DNA from: Desulfuromonadaceae bacterium
GTDB lineage: Bacteria > Desulfobacterota > Desulfuromonadia > Desulfuromonadales > Geopsychrobacteraceae
Assembly: GCA_013138655.1 (NCBI GenBank)
Contig: WTCI01000351.1
Coordinates: 1 to 7,119 of the forward strand
DNA: 7,119 nt
Direction of reading: 5' to 3'
A model generated the notes under the pieces. The model worked only from the letters and a program-made list of their open reading frames with translations. It searched no databases and had not been told where the DNA came from. The position numbers were made by a program, and so were the translations under genes. Each line of letters starts with the position of its first letter. Positions within the stretch are counted from its first letter, which is position 1. Below, one piece after another: positions 1-7,119 of this stretch.

Positions 1-1
1 G

Positions 2-775
2 GCCACCAGCCATCTTGATCTCGACCATCGGCTGGAGATTGCCGAACTCCTGGTTCGCCTCAACCGGGAACAGGGGATCACGGTGGTCCAGGTTTCACAT
101 GATCTGGATCTGGCCGCCGAAACCTCCCACCGCATCCTCCTCCTTGCCGCAGACGGAACCCCGACGGCACTCGGTTCCCCGACCGAGGTGTTCACCCCGG
201 CCAACCTGCGCCAGGTATTCCGGGTGGAGGTGAAGGTGGAAAGCAACCCCTACACCGGTGCCCCGCGTGCCTACCCGGTTCGACGTGGTAAAACCTGGCA
301 GCAGAAACCACCACGGATTCATCTGTTTTGCGGCGGTGGCAGCGGCGGTGAACTGTTGCGACGGCTCCACCTTGCCGGGGGCGAGATTACCGTGGGCCCC
401 CTCAATCGGGGGGATTCCGATCAGGTTCTGGCCTCTGTTCTCGAACTTGAGACCGCCCTGGAAGAACCTTTCTGCCCCATCTCCGCAGCGACCCTTCAGA
501 CCGCCCGGGGCCTCTGCCGGCAGGCCGAGGTCTTAGTCGTTGCCCCGACCGTCTGGGGGCCCGGCAACCTGGCCAGCCTTGAGCTTGTCCGGGAGGCCCT
601 GAGCCGGAGGATTCCCGTTCTTCTGGTTGACCCCAGTGCCGAACGGGATTACACCGGCGGCAGAGCGTGGGAAATGCTTCAGGCGATCCATGCTGCGGGT
701 GGACGGGTTGTTCCAGACACAGAAGCGGTTCTCGATCTCCTCAAAGACAAGCTTTGGGAGAGCAACGACCGATGA
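2..775 (+). CDS. ABC transporter ATP-binding protein, FecE/BtuD class (probable corrinoid or iron-complex importer), 3' part, with C-terminal extension
   Basis: Partial gene; the 5' end lies outside the window and 257 residues are visible. The reading frame opens at the left edge with ATSHLDLD, the D-loop that follows Walker B. Base 1 (g) would fit the last base of a GAG catalytic-Glu codon, giving DEATSHLD, with Ala where Pro is usual. The H-loop (VSHD, visible His33) is intact. Residues 34-95 hold the usual end of FecE/BtuD-type ATPases, including GSPTEVFTPANL. The protein would sit on the cytoplasmic face of an inner-membrane importer and hydrolyse ATP. From about residue 105 an extra domain of about 150 residues follows, with GGGSGG (111-116), LNRGDSD (134-140), WGPGNL (185-190) and DYTGG (216-220). 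I recall similar tails on cobalamin-type ABC ATPases of anaerobes, but their function is unknown to me. The class is firm; the substrate is inferred. A GTG at 83 is internal and not a start. Confidence 0.88.
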   Translation, partial: ATSHLDLDHRLEIAELLVRLNREQGITVVQVSHDLDLAAETSHRILLLAADGTPTALGSPTEVFTPANLRQVFRVEVKVESNPYTGAPRAYPVRRGKTWQQKPPRIHLFCGGGSGGELLRRLHLAGGEITVGPLNRGDSDQVLASVLELETALEEPFCPISAATLQTARGLCRQAEVLVVAPTVWGPGNLASLELVREALSRRIPVLLVDPSAERDYTGGRAWEMLQAIHAAGGRVVPDTEAVLDLLKDKLWESNDR

Positions 776-1635
776 GGAGAAACCCCTTGGTTTATTGGGG
801 TGTTGTTTCCCTCGGACTGCACCTGCTGGTTATTGCTGCCTTACTGGTTTCGGGAACAATGGGGCACCGTAAACCGACTGTTTTTAAGGTCAGTTACCTT
901 GAGTTATCTCAACAATGGGGTCCTGAGAAACAGCAGGGAAACGCCGCTTTGACCGTCGTCAAGCGATCTTCACTCAAACCGAAAAAGTCGGCCCGAAAGA
1001 CCAGGCCGGTGCCACAGAAAAAAACCGAAGCGAAGCGTTCTTTGAGCTCGAAAGTACTGGTTGTTTCGCCTCAGAAATTGCCTGAACCCCCGAAGAACAT
1101 CAGGCAAAAGCCTCCGTCCGCCCCGGCCACGACGAAACCGTCGCCGGAAGCAAAGCACGCCCCTGTAACGTTGGAAGTCCCAGACAACAACACCGACGAG
1201 ACCCCAGTCGTGTTGGTAACGTCCCCCGGCCAGGAGAGGCAGGCTTACCGACCTTTCCCGGAGGACAAAAGCCGTGGGGATGCCGGCTTGCCGTCCATGT
1301 CTATAACGGAAGAATCTGTTGCCAGTCCGGCCGGTTCCTCCATTGACACTGCTTTGCTTGGGGCGACGCCGATCTTCTCCGAAAATTCCCCGCCCACTTA
1401 TCCCCGTATCGCACGACGGCGAGGCTGGGAAGGGGAGGTTTGGTTGCGGGTTCGGGTGGCGGAGAGCGGGCAGGTTCTGAAGGTGCGGATCGAACGCTCC
1501 TCCGGCCACAGCATCCTCGATCGGGCCGCCCTCGAAGCGGTCCGTCATTGGCGTTTTCGCCCGGGCCGTCTTGGCACCAAACCGGTCGCGGTTGATGTCA
1601 GGGTGCCGGTTTGCTTTGAACTCAGGGACCCCTAA
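772..1635 (+). CDS. tonB: TonB energy-transducing protein
   Basis: 287 residues. TonB spans from the inner membrane through the periplasm and, with ExbB/ExbD, passes proton-motive energy to outer-membrane receptors for siderophores or corrinoids. The N-terminus has a short basic start (MRRN) and one hydrophobic helix at about residues 7-28. It contains S13 and H17 in the SxxxH spacing typical of the TonB transmembrane helix that contacts ExbB/ExbD. Residues 65-165 form a long Lys/Pro-rich periplasmic linker. Residues 203-283 are the TonB C-terminal domain, with the recognisable YPRIARRRGWEG (210-221) and LDRAALEAVRHWRFRP (249-264). The ATG at 772 was chosen because it puts the signal-anchor helix at the N-terminus and overlaps the ATPase stop as ATGA, implying translational coupling. 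A GGGAG at 756-760 lies 11 bases upstream. The same frame is open upstream to 667, but that part is ATPase coding sequence. exbB and exbD are not in the window. Confidence 0.93.
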   Translation: MRRNPLVYWGVVSLGLHLLVIAALLVSGTMGHRKPTVFKVSYLELSQQWGPEKQQGNAALTVVKRSSLKPKKSARKTRPVPQKKTEAKRSLSSKVLVVSPQKLPEPPKNIRQKPPSAPATTKPSPEAKHAPVTLEVPDNNTDETPVVLVTSPGQERQAYRPFPEDKSRGDAGLPSMSITEESVASPAGSSIDTALLGATPIFSENSPPTYPRIARRRGWEGEVWLRVRVAESGQVLKVRIERSSGHSILDRAALEAVRHWRFRPGRLGTKPVAVDVRVPVCFELRDP

Positions 1636-1748
1636 GGGGCAAAGGGGGCCCAGAGCTGACGGTGACTGTGTCGCTTTGATTGTCTGGAGGCGGACGAAGG
1701 CATCGCGCAGGTCATGCGCAAGGTGGATTTGGGATCGCCTGACAATGA

Positions 1749-1778
1749 TTGACGAACGGGGGCAGATTGTGCTATGTT
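1749..1778 (+). promoter_or_regulatory. Predicted sigma-70 promoter of carD
   Basis: TTGACG (1749-1754) matches the -35 consensus at five of six bases. It is followed 18 bp later by TATGTT (1773-1778), matching the -10 at four of six bases. TG-C directly before it (1770-1772) makes an extended -10 element. Transcription would start near 1785, leaving a leader of about 20 bases with an AAGGAG ribosome-binding site (1793-1798) 8 bases before the carD ATG. The rest of the 1636-1806 gap holds no gene that I can see. Confidence 0.65.
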
Positions 1779-1806
1779 CGGTACTTCGCAAAAAGGAGTC
1801 TTATAG

Positions 1807-2286
1807 ATGTTTAAAATCGGAGATATGGCGGTTTATCCAACTCAAGGTGTCGGTGTTATTGAAGATATCGAATTACGTGAATTTTCCGGGCATAGCCAGA
1901 AGTTTTATATTCTGCGGATTGTTGACAGCGATATGAAAATCATGGTGCCGGTGACAAAGGTGGCCAACGTCGGACTGCGTCGACTGATTGATCAGAAACG
2001 TATCACCAATGTTTTTGATGCCCTGTCCGAACCGAACGACAACAGCAAGATTGCTTCCTGGAGTCGTCGGCAGCGAGAGTACAATGACAAACTGAAAACC
2101 GGTGATCTTCTGGATGTCGCGGACGTGCTGCGTGATCTTTACCAGATCCGCACGGGAAAAGAACTTTCCTACGGGGAGAAAAAGGTTCTTGAGCAGGCTC
2201 GCAAGCTGTTGGTGACAGAGGTGGCACTGGCTCAGGGTGAAAAAGAGGCCAAGGTTGTCATGAGACTGGAGAATATCTTTCACTAA
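1807..2286 (+). CDS. carD: CarD/CdnL-family RNA polymerase-binding transcription regulator
   Basis: 159 residues, close to the usual 160 or so. Family members bind the RNA polymerase beta subunit through an N-terminal Tudor-like domain shared with TRCF. They stabilise the open promoter complex through a C-terminal helical domain. Here residues 1-55 are the RNAP-interaction domain (FKIGDMAVYPTQGVGVIEDI, then KIMVPV at 44-49). Residues 60-159 are the helical domain. W85 in the SWSRR motif matches the conserved Trp of Mycobacterium CarD that wedges into the upstream edge of the transcription bubble. SYGEKKVLEQARKLL (121-135) is the conserved helical signature. The start is supported by AAGGAG 8 bases upstream. 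A promoter precedes the gene and a strong terminator follows it, so it is probably expressed largely as a single gene. It lacks the HMGA-like tail of Myxococcus CarD, so it is of the CdnL type. Confidence 0.93.
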   Translation: MFKIGDMAVYPTQGVGVIEDIELREFSGHSQKFYILRIVDSDMKIMVPVTKVANVGLRRLIDQKRITNVFDALSEPNDNSKIASWSRRQREYNDKLKTGDLLDVADVLRDLYQIRTGKELSYGEKKVLEQARKLLVTEVALAQGEKEAKVVMRLENIFH

Positions 2287-2311
2287 AATGATCAGACATG
2301 GCAGAATACTG

Positions 2312-2346
2312 GACCGGGTGCAGCGCGCCCGGTCTTTTCTGTTTTT
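2312..2346 (+). terminator. Rho-independent terminator after carD
   Basis: A 10-bp stem GACCGGGTGC (2312-2321) / GCGCCCGGTC (2325-2334), with one G-U wobble and a 3-base AGC loop, is followed at once by TTTTCTGTTTTT (2335-2346). This is a textbook intrinsic terminator 25 bp past the carD stop. It separates carD from ispD. No convincing promoter is visible in the remaining 42 bp before ispD. Confidence 0.92.
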
Positions 2347-2388
2347 GGGGCCCTTTCCCCTCTCTTGCTACGGCTTTAAGGCGCATCA

Positions 2389-3102
2389 ATGAAAGCTACT
2401 GTTCTGGTCCCTGCTGCGGGGATGGGTCGCCGCATGGGGACTTCGATCAATAAGCAGTATCTCGACTTGGCCGGTAAGCCGATTCTGGCCCACACGTTGG
2501 CTCTATTTGATGCGCATCCGCAAATTGAGTATATTTACCCGATTTTGCCTCCGGATGAAATTTCCTATTGTCAGCAAGCGATTATCGCACCTTATGGCTT
2601 TAGCAAGGTGCGCAGAATTGTTGCCGGAGGGGCCGAGCGGCAGGATTCGGTGCGTAACGGTTTGCTGGCTCTGAGCGAGGACGATCTGGACCAGCCGGAG
2701 CGGATTGTGCTGATTCATGACGGCGTGCGGCCGCTCTTCAATCCGCAACTGCTCGCTGAACTGATCACAATCATTGTCGAGCAGGGGGCCTGTGTGGTTG
2801 GCGTGCCGGTCAAGGATACGATCAAAGAGGTGGTCAACGGGCAGATCAGCGGGACACCTGATCGAAAGCGCCTCTGGCGGGCACAGACACCACAGGGTTT
2901 CAGCTATCAACTGATCGCCGAAGCCTTCCGTAGCGCTGATGAGGCCGGTTTTCTCGGAACCGACGATGCCTCTTTGCTTGAGAGGCTTGGTGTGCCGGTG
3001 CCGATGCTCAAAGGGGATTATCGAAATATCAAGGTGACGACGCCGGAAGACCTGGTGATCGCCACCGCACTTTTTGACCGGCAAGGGGAGGGCTCGGCAT
3101 GA
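2389..3102 (+). CDS. ispD: 2-C-methyl-D-erythritol 4-phosphate cytidylyltransferase
   Basis: 237 residues, full length. IspD joins CTP and MEP to give CDP-methylerythritol, the third step of the MEP isoprenoid pathway, in the cytoplasm. The nucleotide-binding loop [10 protein letters not shown] (8-17) carries R15, and K22 in NKQYL aligns with the catalytic Lys of the E. coli enzyme. Further signatures are GGAERQDSV (80-88), HDGVRP (110-115), VPVKDTIK (139-146, T144), [14 protein letters not shown] (158-171, R159) and [10 protein letters not shown] (213-222, K215). All residues I associate with substrate binding are present. The ribosome-binding site is weak (AAGG, 2378-2381, 7 bases before ATG). 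The gene lies just beyond the carD terminator, so it needs either read-through or a promoter I cannot identify. It overlaps ispF by 4 bp. Confidence 0.96.
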   Translation: MKATVLVPAAGMGRRMGTSINKQYLDLAGKPILAHTLALFDAHPQIEYIYPILPPDEISYCQQAIIAPYGFSKVRRIVAGGAERQDSVRNGLLALSEDDLDQPERIVLIHDGVRPLFNPQLLAELITIIVEQGACVVGVPVKDTIKEVVNGQISGTPDRKRLWRAQTPQGFSYQLIAEAFRSADEAGFLGTDDASLLERLGVPVPMLKGDYRNIKVTTPEDLVIATALFDRQGEGSA

Positions 3103-3611
3103 TGCGCATCGGTCACGGCTATGATGTTCACCGGCTGGTTGCTGGACGCGACCTGAGGATCGGTGGCGTCAAAATCGATTATGAACTGGGATTGCTCGGC
3201 CATTCCGATGCCGATGTGTTGCTGCACGCCATCTGCGATGCCATCCTTGGTGCTCTGGGGATGGGCGACATCGGCAAACATTTCCCGGATACGACGGATG
3301 AATATGCCGGTATTGATAGCCGTAAACTGCTGCGCGAGGTGATTGACAAGGCGCAGAGTGCCGGATACCGGATCGGCAACCTGGATGCAACCATCATCTG
3401 TCAGAAGCCGAAACTGGCATCCTATATCCCGCAGATGGTCAAACGGATTGCCGCGGATTGCCAGGTCGTCAGCGGGCGGATCAACGTCAAAGCGACCACG
3501 ACCGAGATGCTCGGTTTTGCCGGCCGCAGTGAGGGAATTGCTGCCCACGCCGTGGTTTTATTACAGCGGGATCAGAAGCGTCAGGCAGCGAACGCTGCTG
3601 TTATTGCATAA
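3099..3611 (+). CDS. ispF: 2-C-methyl-D-erythritol 2,4-cyclodiphosphate synthase
   Basis: 170 residues. IspF cyclises CDP-methylerythritol 2-phosphate to MEcPP with release of CMP, the fifth MEP step; family members are homotrimers. The zinc-binding residues D9 and H11 (GHGYDVHRL, 5-13) and H43 (LLHAI) are present. So are the GHSDAD loop (34-39) and the C-terminal [19 protein letters not shown] segment (131-149) that forms the cytidine pocket. The last 12 or so residues ([12 protein letters not shown]) are a short extra tail. Two adjacent ATGs, at 3099 and 3102, are possible. The first is preferred because AGGGGAG (3084-3090) lies 8 bases before it and it gives the ATGA overlap with the ispD stop, which suggests coupled translation. 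IspD and IspF are separate proteins here, not the fused IspDF seen in some other Proteobacteria. Confidence 0.96.
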   Translation: MMRIGHGYDVHRLVAGRDLRIGGVKIDYELGLLGHSDADVLLHAICDAILGALGMGDIGKHFPDTTDEYAGIDSRKLLREVIDKAQSAGYRIGNLDATIICQKPKLASYIPQMVKRIAADCQVVSGRINVKATTTEMLGFAGRSEGIAAHAVVLLQRDQKRQAANAAVIA

Positions 3612-3631
3612 AGCGAGAAAAGGAAAACCCC

Positions 3632-5296
<1,665 letters not shown>

Positions 5297-5307
5297 GAAA
5301 GAATCTT

Positions 5308-5397
5308 CCCCGCCCCTGGAGGGAGGGGATTGAGGGGAGGGGGATCTTTTCAGCGATCACCCCCACCCTGGCCCTCCCCCTTCAAGGGAGAGGGGAA
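5308..5397. repeat. G/C-rich REP-like inverted repeat between glnS and cysS
   Basis: The 131-bp spacer holds two arms in inverted orientation around an 8-base loop (5347-5354): a G-rich arm (5308-5346) and a C-rich arm (5355-5397). Both arms end in GATC next to the loop, and runs such as GGGGG/CCCCC can pair, with several mismatches. Each arm also folds alone. In the right arm, 5372-5382 pairs with 5384-5394 at 10 of 11 positions. In the left arm, CCCCT (5313-5317) pairs with AGGGG (5324-5328). The right arm (CACCCCCACCCTGGCCCTC) looks like an intergenic repeat I recall as common in proteobacterial genomes. It has no proper U-tract after the full structure, so it may slow or process mRNA rather than end it. 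No coding potential is seen. Confidence 0.7.
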
Positions 5398-5427
5398 AAG
5401 CTACCAATCGAAGGATGGAGAGCATCT

Positions 5428-6873
5428 ATGAGTTTGCGCGTTTACAATACGATGAGCGGAAAAAAGGAAGAGTTCCAGCCGCTGGTTCCCGGCAAGGTCG
5501 GTATGTACGTCTGCGGTGTCACGGTTTATGACTACTGCCATATCGGCCATGCCCGCGCCAACATCGTCTTTGATATCATCTTCCGTTATCTGCAGTTTGC
5601 CGGATATGAGACCACTTATGTGCGTAACTACACCGATGTCGACGACAAGATTATCAACCGCGCCAACGAGCGGGGGATTGACAGCAAGGAGCTGGCCGAA
5701 GAGTTCATCCGCGCTTTCGATGAGGATATGGCTGCTTTGGGGCTGGTTAAGCCGACCCATGAGCCGCGTGCAACCGAGTATATCGAGCAGATTATTGCGA
5801 TCAGCCAAAAATTGATCGATAAGGGGATGGCCTATGAATCAGCCGGCGATGTCTACTACCGGGTCGACAAATTCGACGGCTATCTGAAGCTCAGTAAGCG
5901 CAACCTGGAGGAGATGCAGGCCGGGGCGCGGATCACGCCGGGCGAACAGAAAGAAAATCCGATGGATTTCGCTCTCTGGAAGGCCGCCAAGCCGGGCGAG
6001 CCGAACTGGAAATCCCCCTGGGGAGCGGGCCGGCCGGGCTGGCATATCGAATGTTCGGCGATGAGTTCCTCACTGCTCGGTGACAGTTTCGACATCCACG
6101 GGGGTGGCCGTGACCTGATCTTTCCTCACCACGAAAACGAGATTGCCCAGAGTGAAGGAGCCAGCGGCAAACCGTTCGTCAAGTACTGGCTGCACAACGG
6201 CTTTGTCAATGTCAACCAGGAGAAGATGAGCAAGTCGCTCGGAAACTTCTTTACCATCCGTGACATTTTAAAAACCTACGACCCTGAAGTGGTGCGCTTC
6301 TTCATCCTGACTTCACATTACCGCTCCCCGATCGATTTTTCGGACCAGAATCTGATTGAGGCACAGGCGGGGTTAAGCCGTTTCTACGAGGCGCTGTTAG
6401 CGGCGGATCAAGCTGTCGAAGGAGTTGCCGAAGCAGATGCTTCCAGTGAGGAAGGGGCGAAACTGGAAGAAAAGTTCCGCGAGGCGATGGATGATGATTT
6501 CAATACCGCCCTGGCGATTGCCCATCTCTTTGAAGGGGTCCGCACCATGAACCGGCTGGTGGCCACCAAGAAGTTCCGCAAGAAAGCCGATCTGGTGGCT
6601 CAGGTCCGTGATCTGCGTGTAACAATCCTGAAACTTGGTGAAGTGCTCGGCATTTATCATTCCGATCCGGCAAGCTGGCTGGAAAAGGTCAAGCTGGCCG
6701 GACTGGCCAGGCTCGATATCAGCCGGGAAGAGATCGAAGAACTGATCGCACAGCGCAAACAGGCGCGGGCTGAAAAAGACTTTACCCGCTCCGATGAAAT
6801 CCGTGATCTTCTGGCCGCACGCGGCATCGAGCTCCTCGATTCTCCGGCGGGGACAACCTGGAAACTGAAGTGA
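5428..6873 (+). CDS. cysS: Cysteinyl-tRNA synthetase (class I)
   Basis: 481 residues, full length. It attaches cysteine to tRNA-Cys in the cytoplasm. The zinc site that recognises the cysteine thiol is complete: C29 ([10 protein letters not shown]), C209 (GWHIECS), H234 and E238 (PHHENE). The class I signatures are CHIGH (37-41) and KMSKS (266-270). [12 protein letters not shown] (64-75) and DIHGGGRDL (222-230) are further family motifs. The C-terminal DALR-type helical region and the ending GTTWKLK are normal for the family. The ATG is preceded by GGAG (5417-5420) at 7 bases. The gene lies 131 bp after glnS, across the inverted repeat. No clear promoter is seen in that spacer, so transcription may continue from the ispDF-glnS unit. 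ispDF close to cysS is a gene order I recall from Geobacter-like bacteria. Confidence 0.97.
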   Translation: MSLRVYNTMSGKKEEFQPLVPGKVGMYVCGVTVYDYCHIGHARANIVFDIIFRYLQFAGYETTYVRNYTDVDDKIINRANERGIDSKELAEEFIRAFDEDMAALGLVKPTHEPRATEYIEQIIAISQKLIDKGMAYESAGDVYYRVDKFDGYLKLSKRNLEEMQAGARITPGEQKENPMDFALWKAAKPGEPNWKSPWGAGRPGWHIECSAMSSSLLGDSFDIHGGGRDLIFPHHENEIAQSEGASGKPFVKYWLHNGFVNVNQEKMSKSLGNFFTIRDILKTYDPEVVRFFILTSHYRSPIDFSDQNLIEAQAGLSRFYEALLAADQAVEGVAEADASSEEGAKLEEKFREAMDDDFNTALAIAHLFEGVRTMNRLVATKKFRKKADLVAQVRDLRVTILKLGEVLGIYHSDPASWLEKVKLAGLARLDISREEIEELIAQRKQARAEKDFTRSDEIRDLLAARGIELLDSPAGTTWKLK

Positions 6874-6887
6874 TTTTATCAGTTTCC
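6860..6887. terminator. Possible weak terminator or stabilising hairpin at the cysS stop
   Basis: A perfect 9-bp inverted repeat GGAAACTGA (6860-6868) / TCAGTTTCC (6879-6887) encloses a 10-base loop that contains the cysS TGA stop (6871-6873). The stem is only moderately GC-rich and is followed by CCTTTGCTCTT rather than a U-run, so termination is uncertain. It lies between two convergent genes, where a bidirectional end signal would be expected. Confidence 0.4.
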
Positions 6888-6910
6888 CCTTTGCTCTTCA
6901 TTGTCGCGCT

Positions 6911-7119
6911 TCAGATTCGACAATAAATGCCGTGCGCCGGGTTTTTCACCCGGCCCGTTCGCTTCAAGCGGGCCAGGATACCATACAGCTTCCTGGCCGG
7001 AAAACCTGTGGCCTGCTGCAGGTCTTTGATACTGAGTCCGTCCTTGCTGCTGGCGATGCAATGGTCAACCAGAGCAGTCGCCGTGGGATGGCCCGGCAAG
7101 CCGTCTTGCGCAGCCGGTT
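6911..7119 (-). CDS. Hypothetical protein with C-terminal winged-helix-like domain, 3' part
   Basis: Partial gene on the minus strand; only the last 68 residues before the TGA (6913-6911) are visible, and the frame is open to the window edge. I do not recognise a named family. The pattern TALVDHCIASSKDGLSIKDL, then QQATGFPARKLYGILARLKR, then GRVKNPAHGIYCRI looks like a small winged helix-turn-helix: a first helix, a recognition helix (about PARKLYGILARLKR) and a beta wing ending in GIY. The surface is Lys/Arg-rich, as expected for DNA binding. Similar domains end short Lys/Ala/Pro-rich nucleoid-like proteins in Geobacter-type genomes, but that comparison is from memory. A TTG at 7099 could start a 62-residue protein, yet no good ribosome-binding site precedes it, so a longer protein is more likely. 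It is convergent with cysS, with 37 bp between the two stops. Confidence 0.6.
   Translation of the reverse strand, partial: PAAQDGLPGHPTATALVDHCIASSKDGLSIKDLQQATGFPARKLYGILARLKRTGRVKNPAHGIYCRI

Noticed and set aside
83..775. GTG at 83 as a start giving a 230-residue protein.
   Set aside because: The frame continues upstream to the window edge with a D-loop (ATSHLD), and the GTG falls just before the H-loop, so it is internal to the ATPase.
1626..1642. CCCCTAAGGGG around the tonB stop as a terminator.
   Set aside because: The stem is only 4-5 bp and no T-run follows. I cannot support termination here.
1707..1725. A short inverted repeat GCGCA/TGCGC in the tonB-carD gap as an operator.
   Set aside because: Five base pairs with a 5-base spacer is within chance in GC-rich DNA, and it lies over 20 bp upstream of the -35 element.
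970..1791. A 273-codon minus-strand open frame opposite tonB.
   Set aside because: The translation is Arg/Gly-rich with no motif. The plus-strand TonB C-terminal domain is unmistakable, and this frame is its shadow.
2341..2388. A promoter for ispD in the 42 bp after the carD terminator.
   Set aside because: No -35/-10 pair with acceptable spacing could be found; only loose T-rich matches.
6901..6923. TTGTCG/CGACAA inverted repeat as an intrinsic terminator.
   Set aside because: A 6-bp stem with an 11-base loop and no T-run on either strand; too weak to call.
6879..7061. A 60-codon minus-strand frame overlapping the winged-helix gene.
   Set aside because: Its composition is low-complexity Gln/Arg/Gly without a fold pattern. 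The alternative frame at 6911-7119 has a coherent helix-turn-helix pattern.

Overview
The window reads as an ordinary chromosomal stretch of a moderately GC-rich Gram-negative bacterium, most likely a member of the Desulfuromonadota (Geobacter/Desulfuromonas/Pelobacter-like). The TonB protein implies an outer membrane. The order carD, ispD, ispF, cysS and the long C-terminal extension on the corrinoid-type ABC ATPase fit that group. The taxon is inferred from memory of gene order and protein style, not from a search.

Left part (1-1635): the 3' part of an ABC-transporter ATPase gene, entering the window inside the Walker B/D-loop, overlaps the start of a tonB gene by 4 bp (ATGA). The ATPase resembles the FecE/BtuD class that powers iron-siderophore or corrinoid import. 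After the ATPase domain it carries an extra domain of about 150 residues. TonB would energise the outer-membrane receptor, so the pair looks like the end of an uptake operon whose other genes (receptor, binding protein, permease) should lie to the left.

Middle (1636-2346): a 171-bp gap carries a good extended -10 promoter directly before carD, which encodes an RNA-polymerase-binding CarD/CdnL transcription factor. carD is followed by a strong intrinsic terminator, so it is probably largely its own transcription unit.

Right part (2389-6873): ispD and ispF overlap by 4 bp and encode two steps of the MEP isoprenoid pathway. A full-length glutaminyl-tRNA synthetase gene (glnS) follows 20 bp later. 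After a 131-bp spacer filled with a G/C-rich, REP-like inverted repeat comes a full-length cysteinyl-tRNA synthetase gene (cysS). All catalytic and metal-binding motifs expected in these four enzymes are present.

Right edge (6911-7119): the 3' end of a convergent minus-strand gene encodes a small winged-helix-like domain and runs off the window.

I see no CRISPR array, transposase, phage gene, tRNA, rRNA or defence system. No undescribed system stands out. The points most worth a second look are the uncharacterised domain fused to the ABC ATPase, the inverted repeat between glnS and cysS, and the partial winged-helix protein at the right edge.
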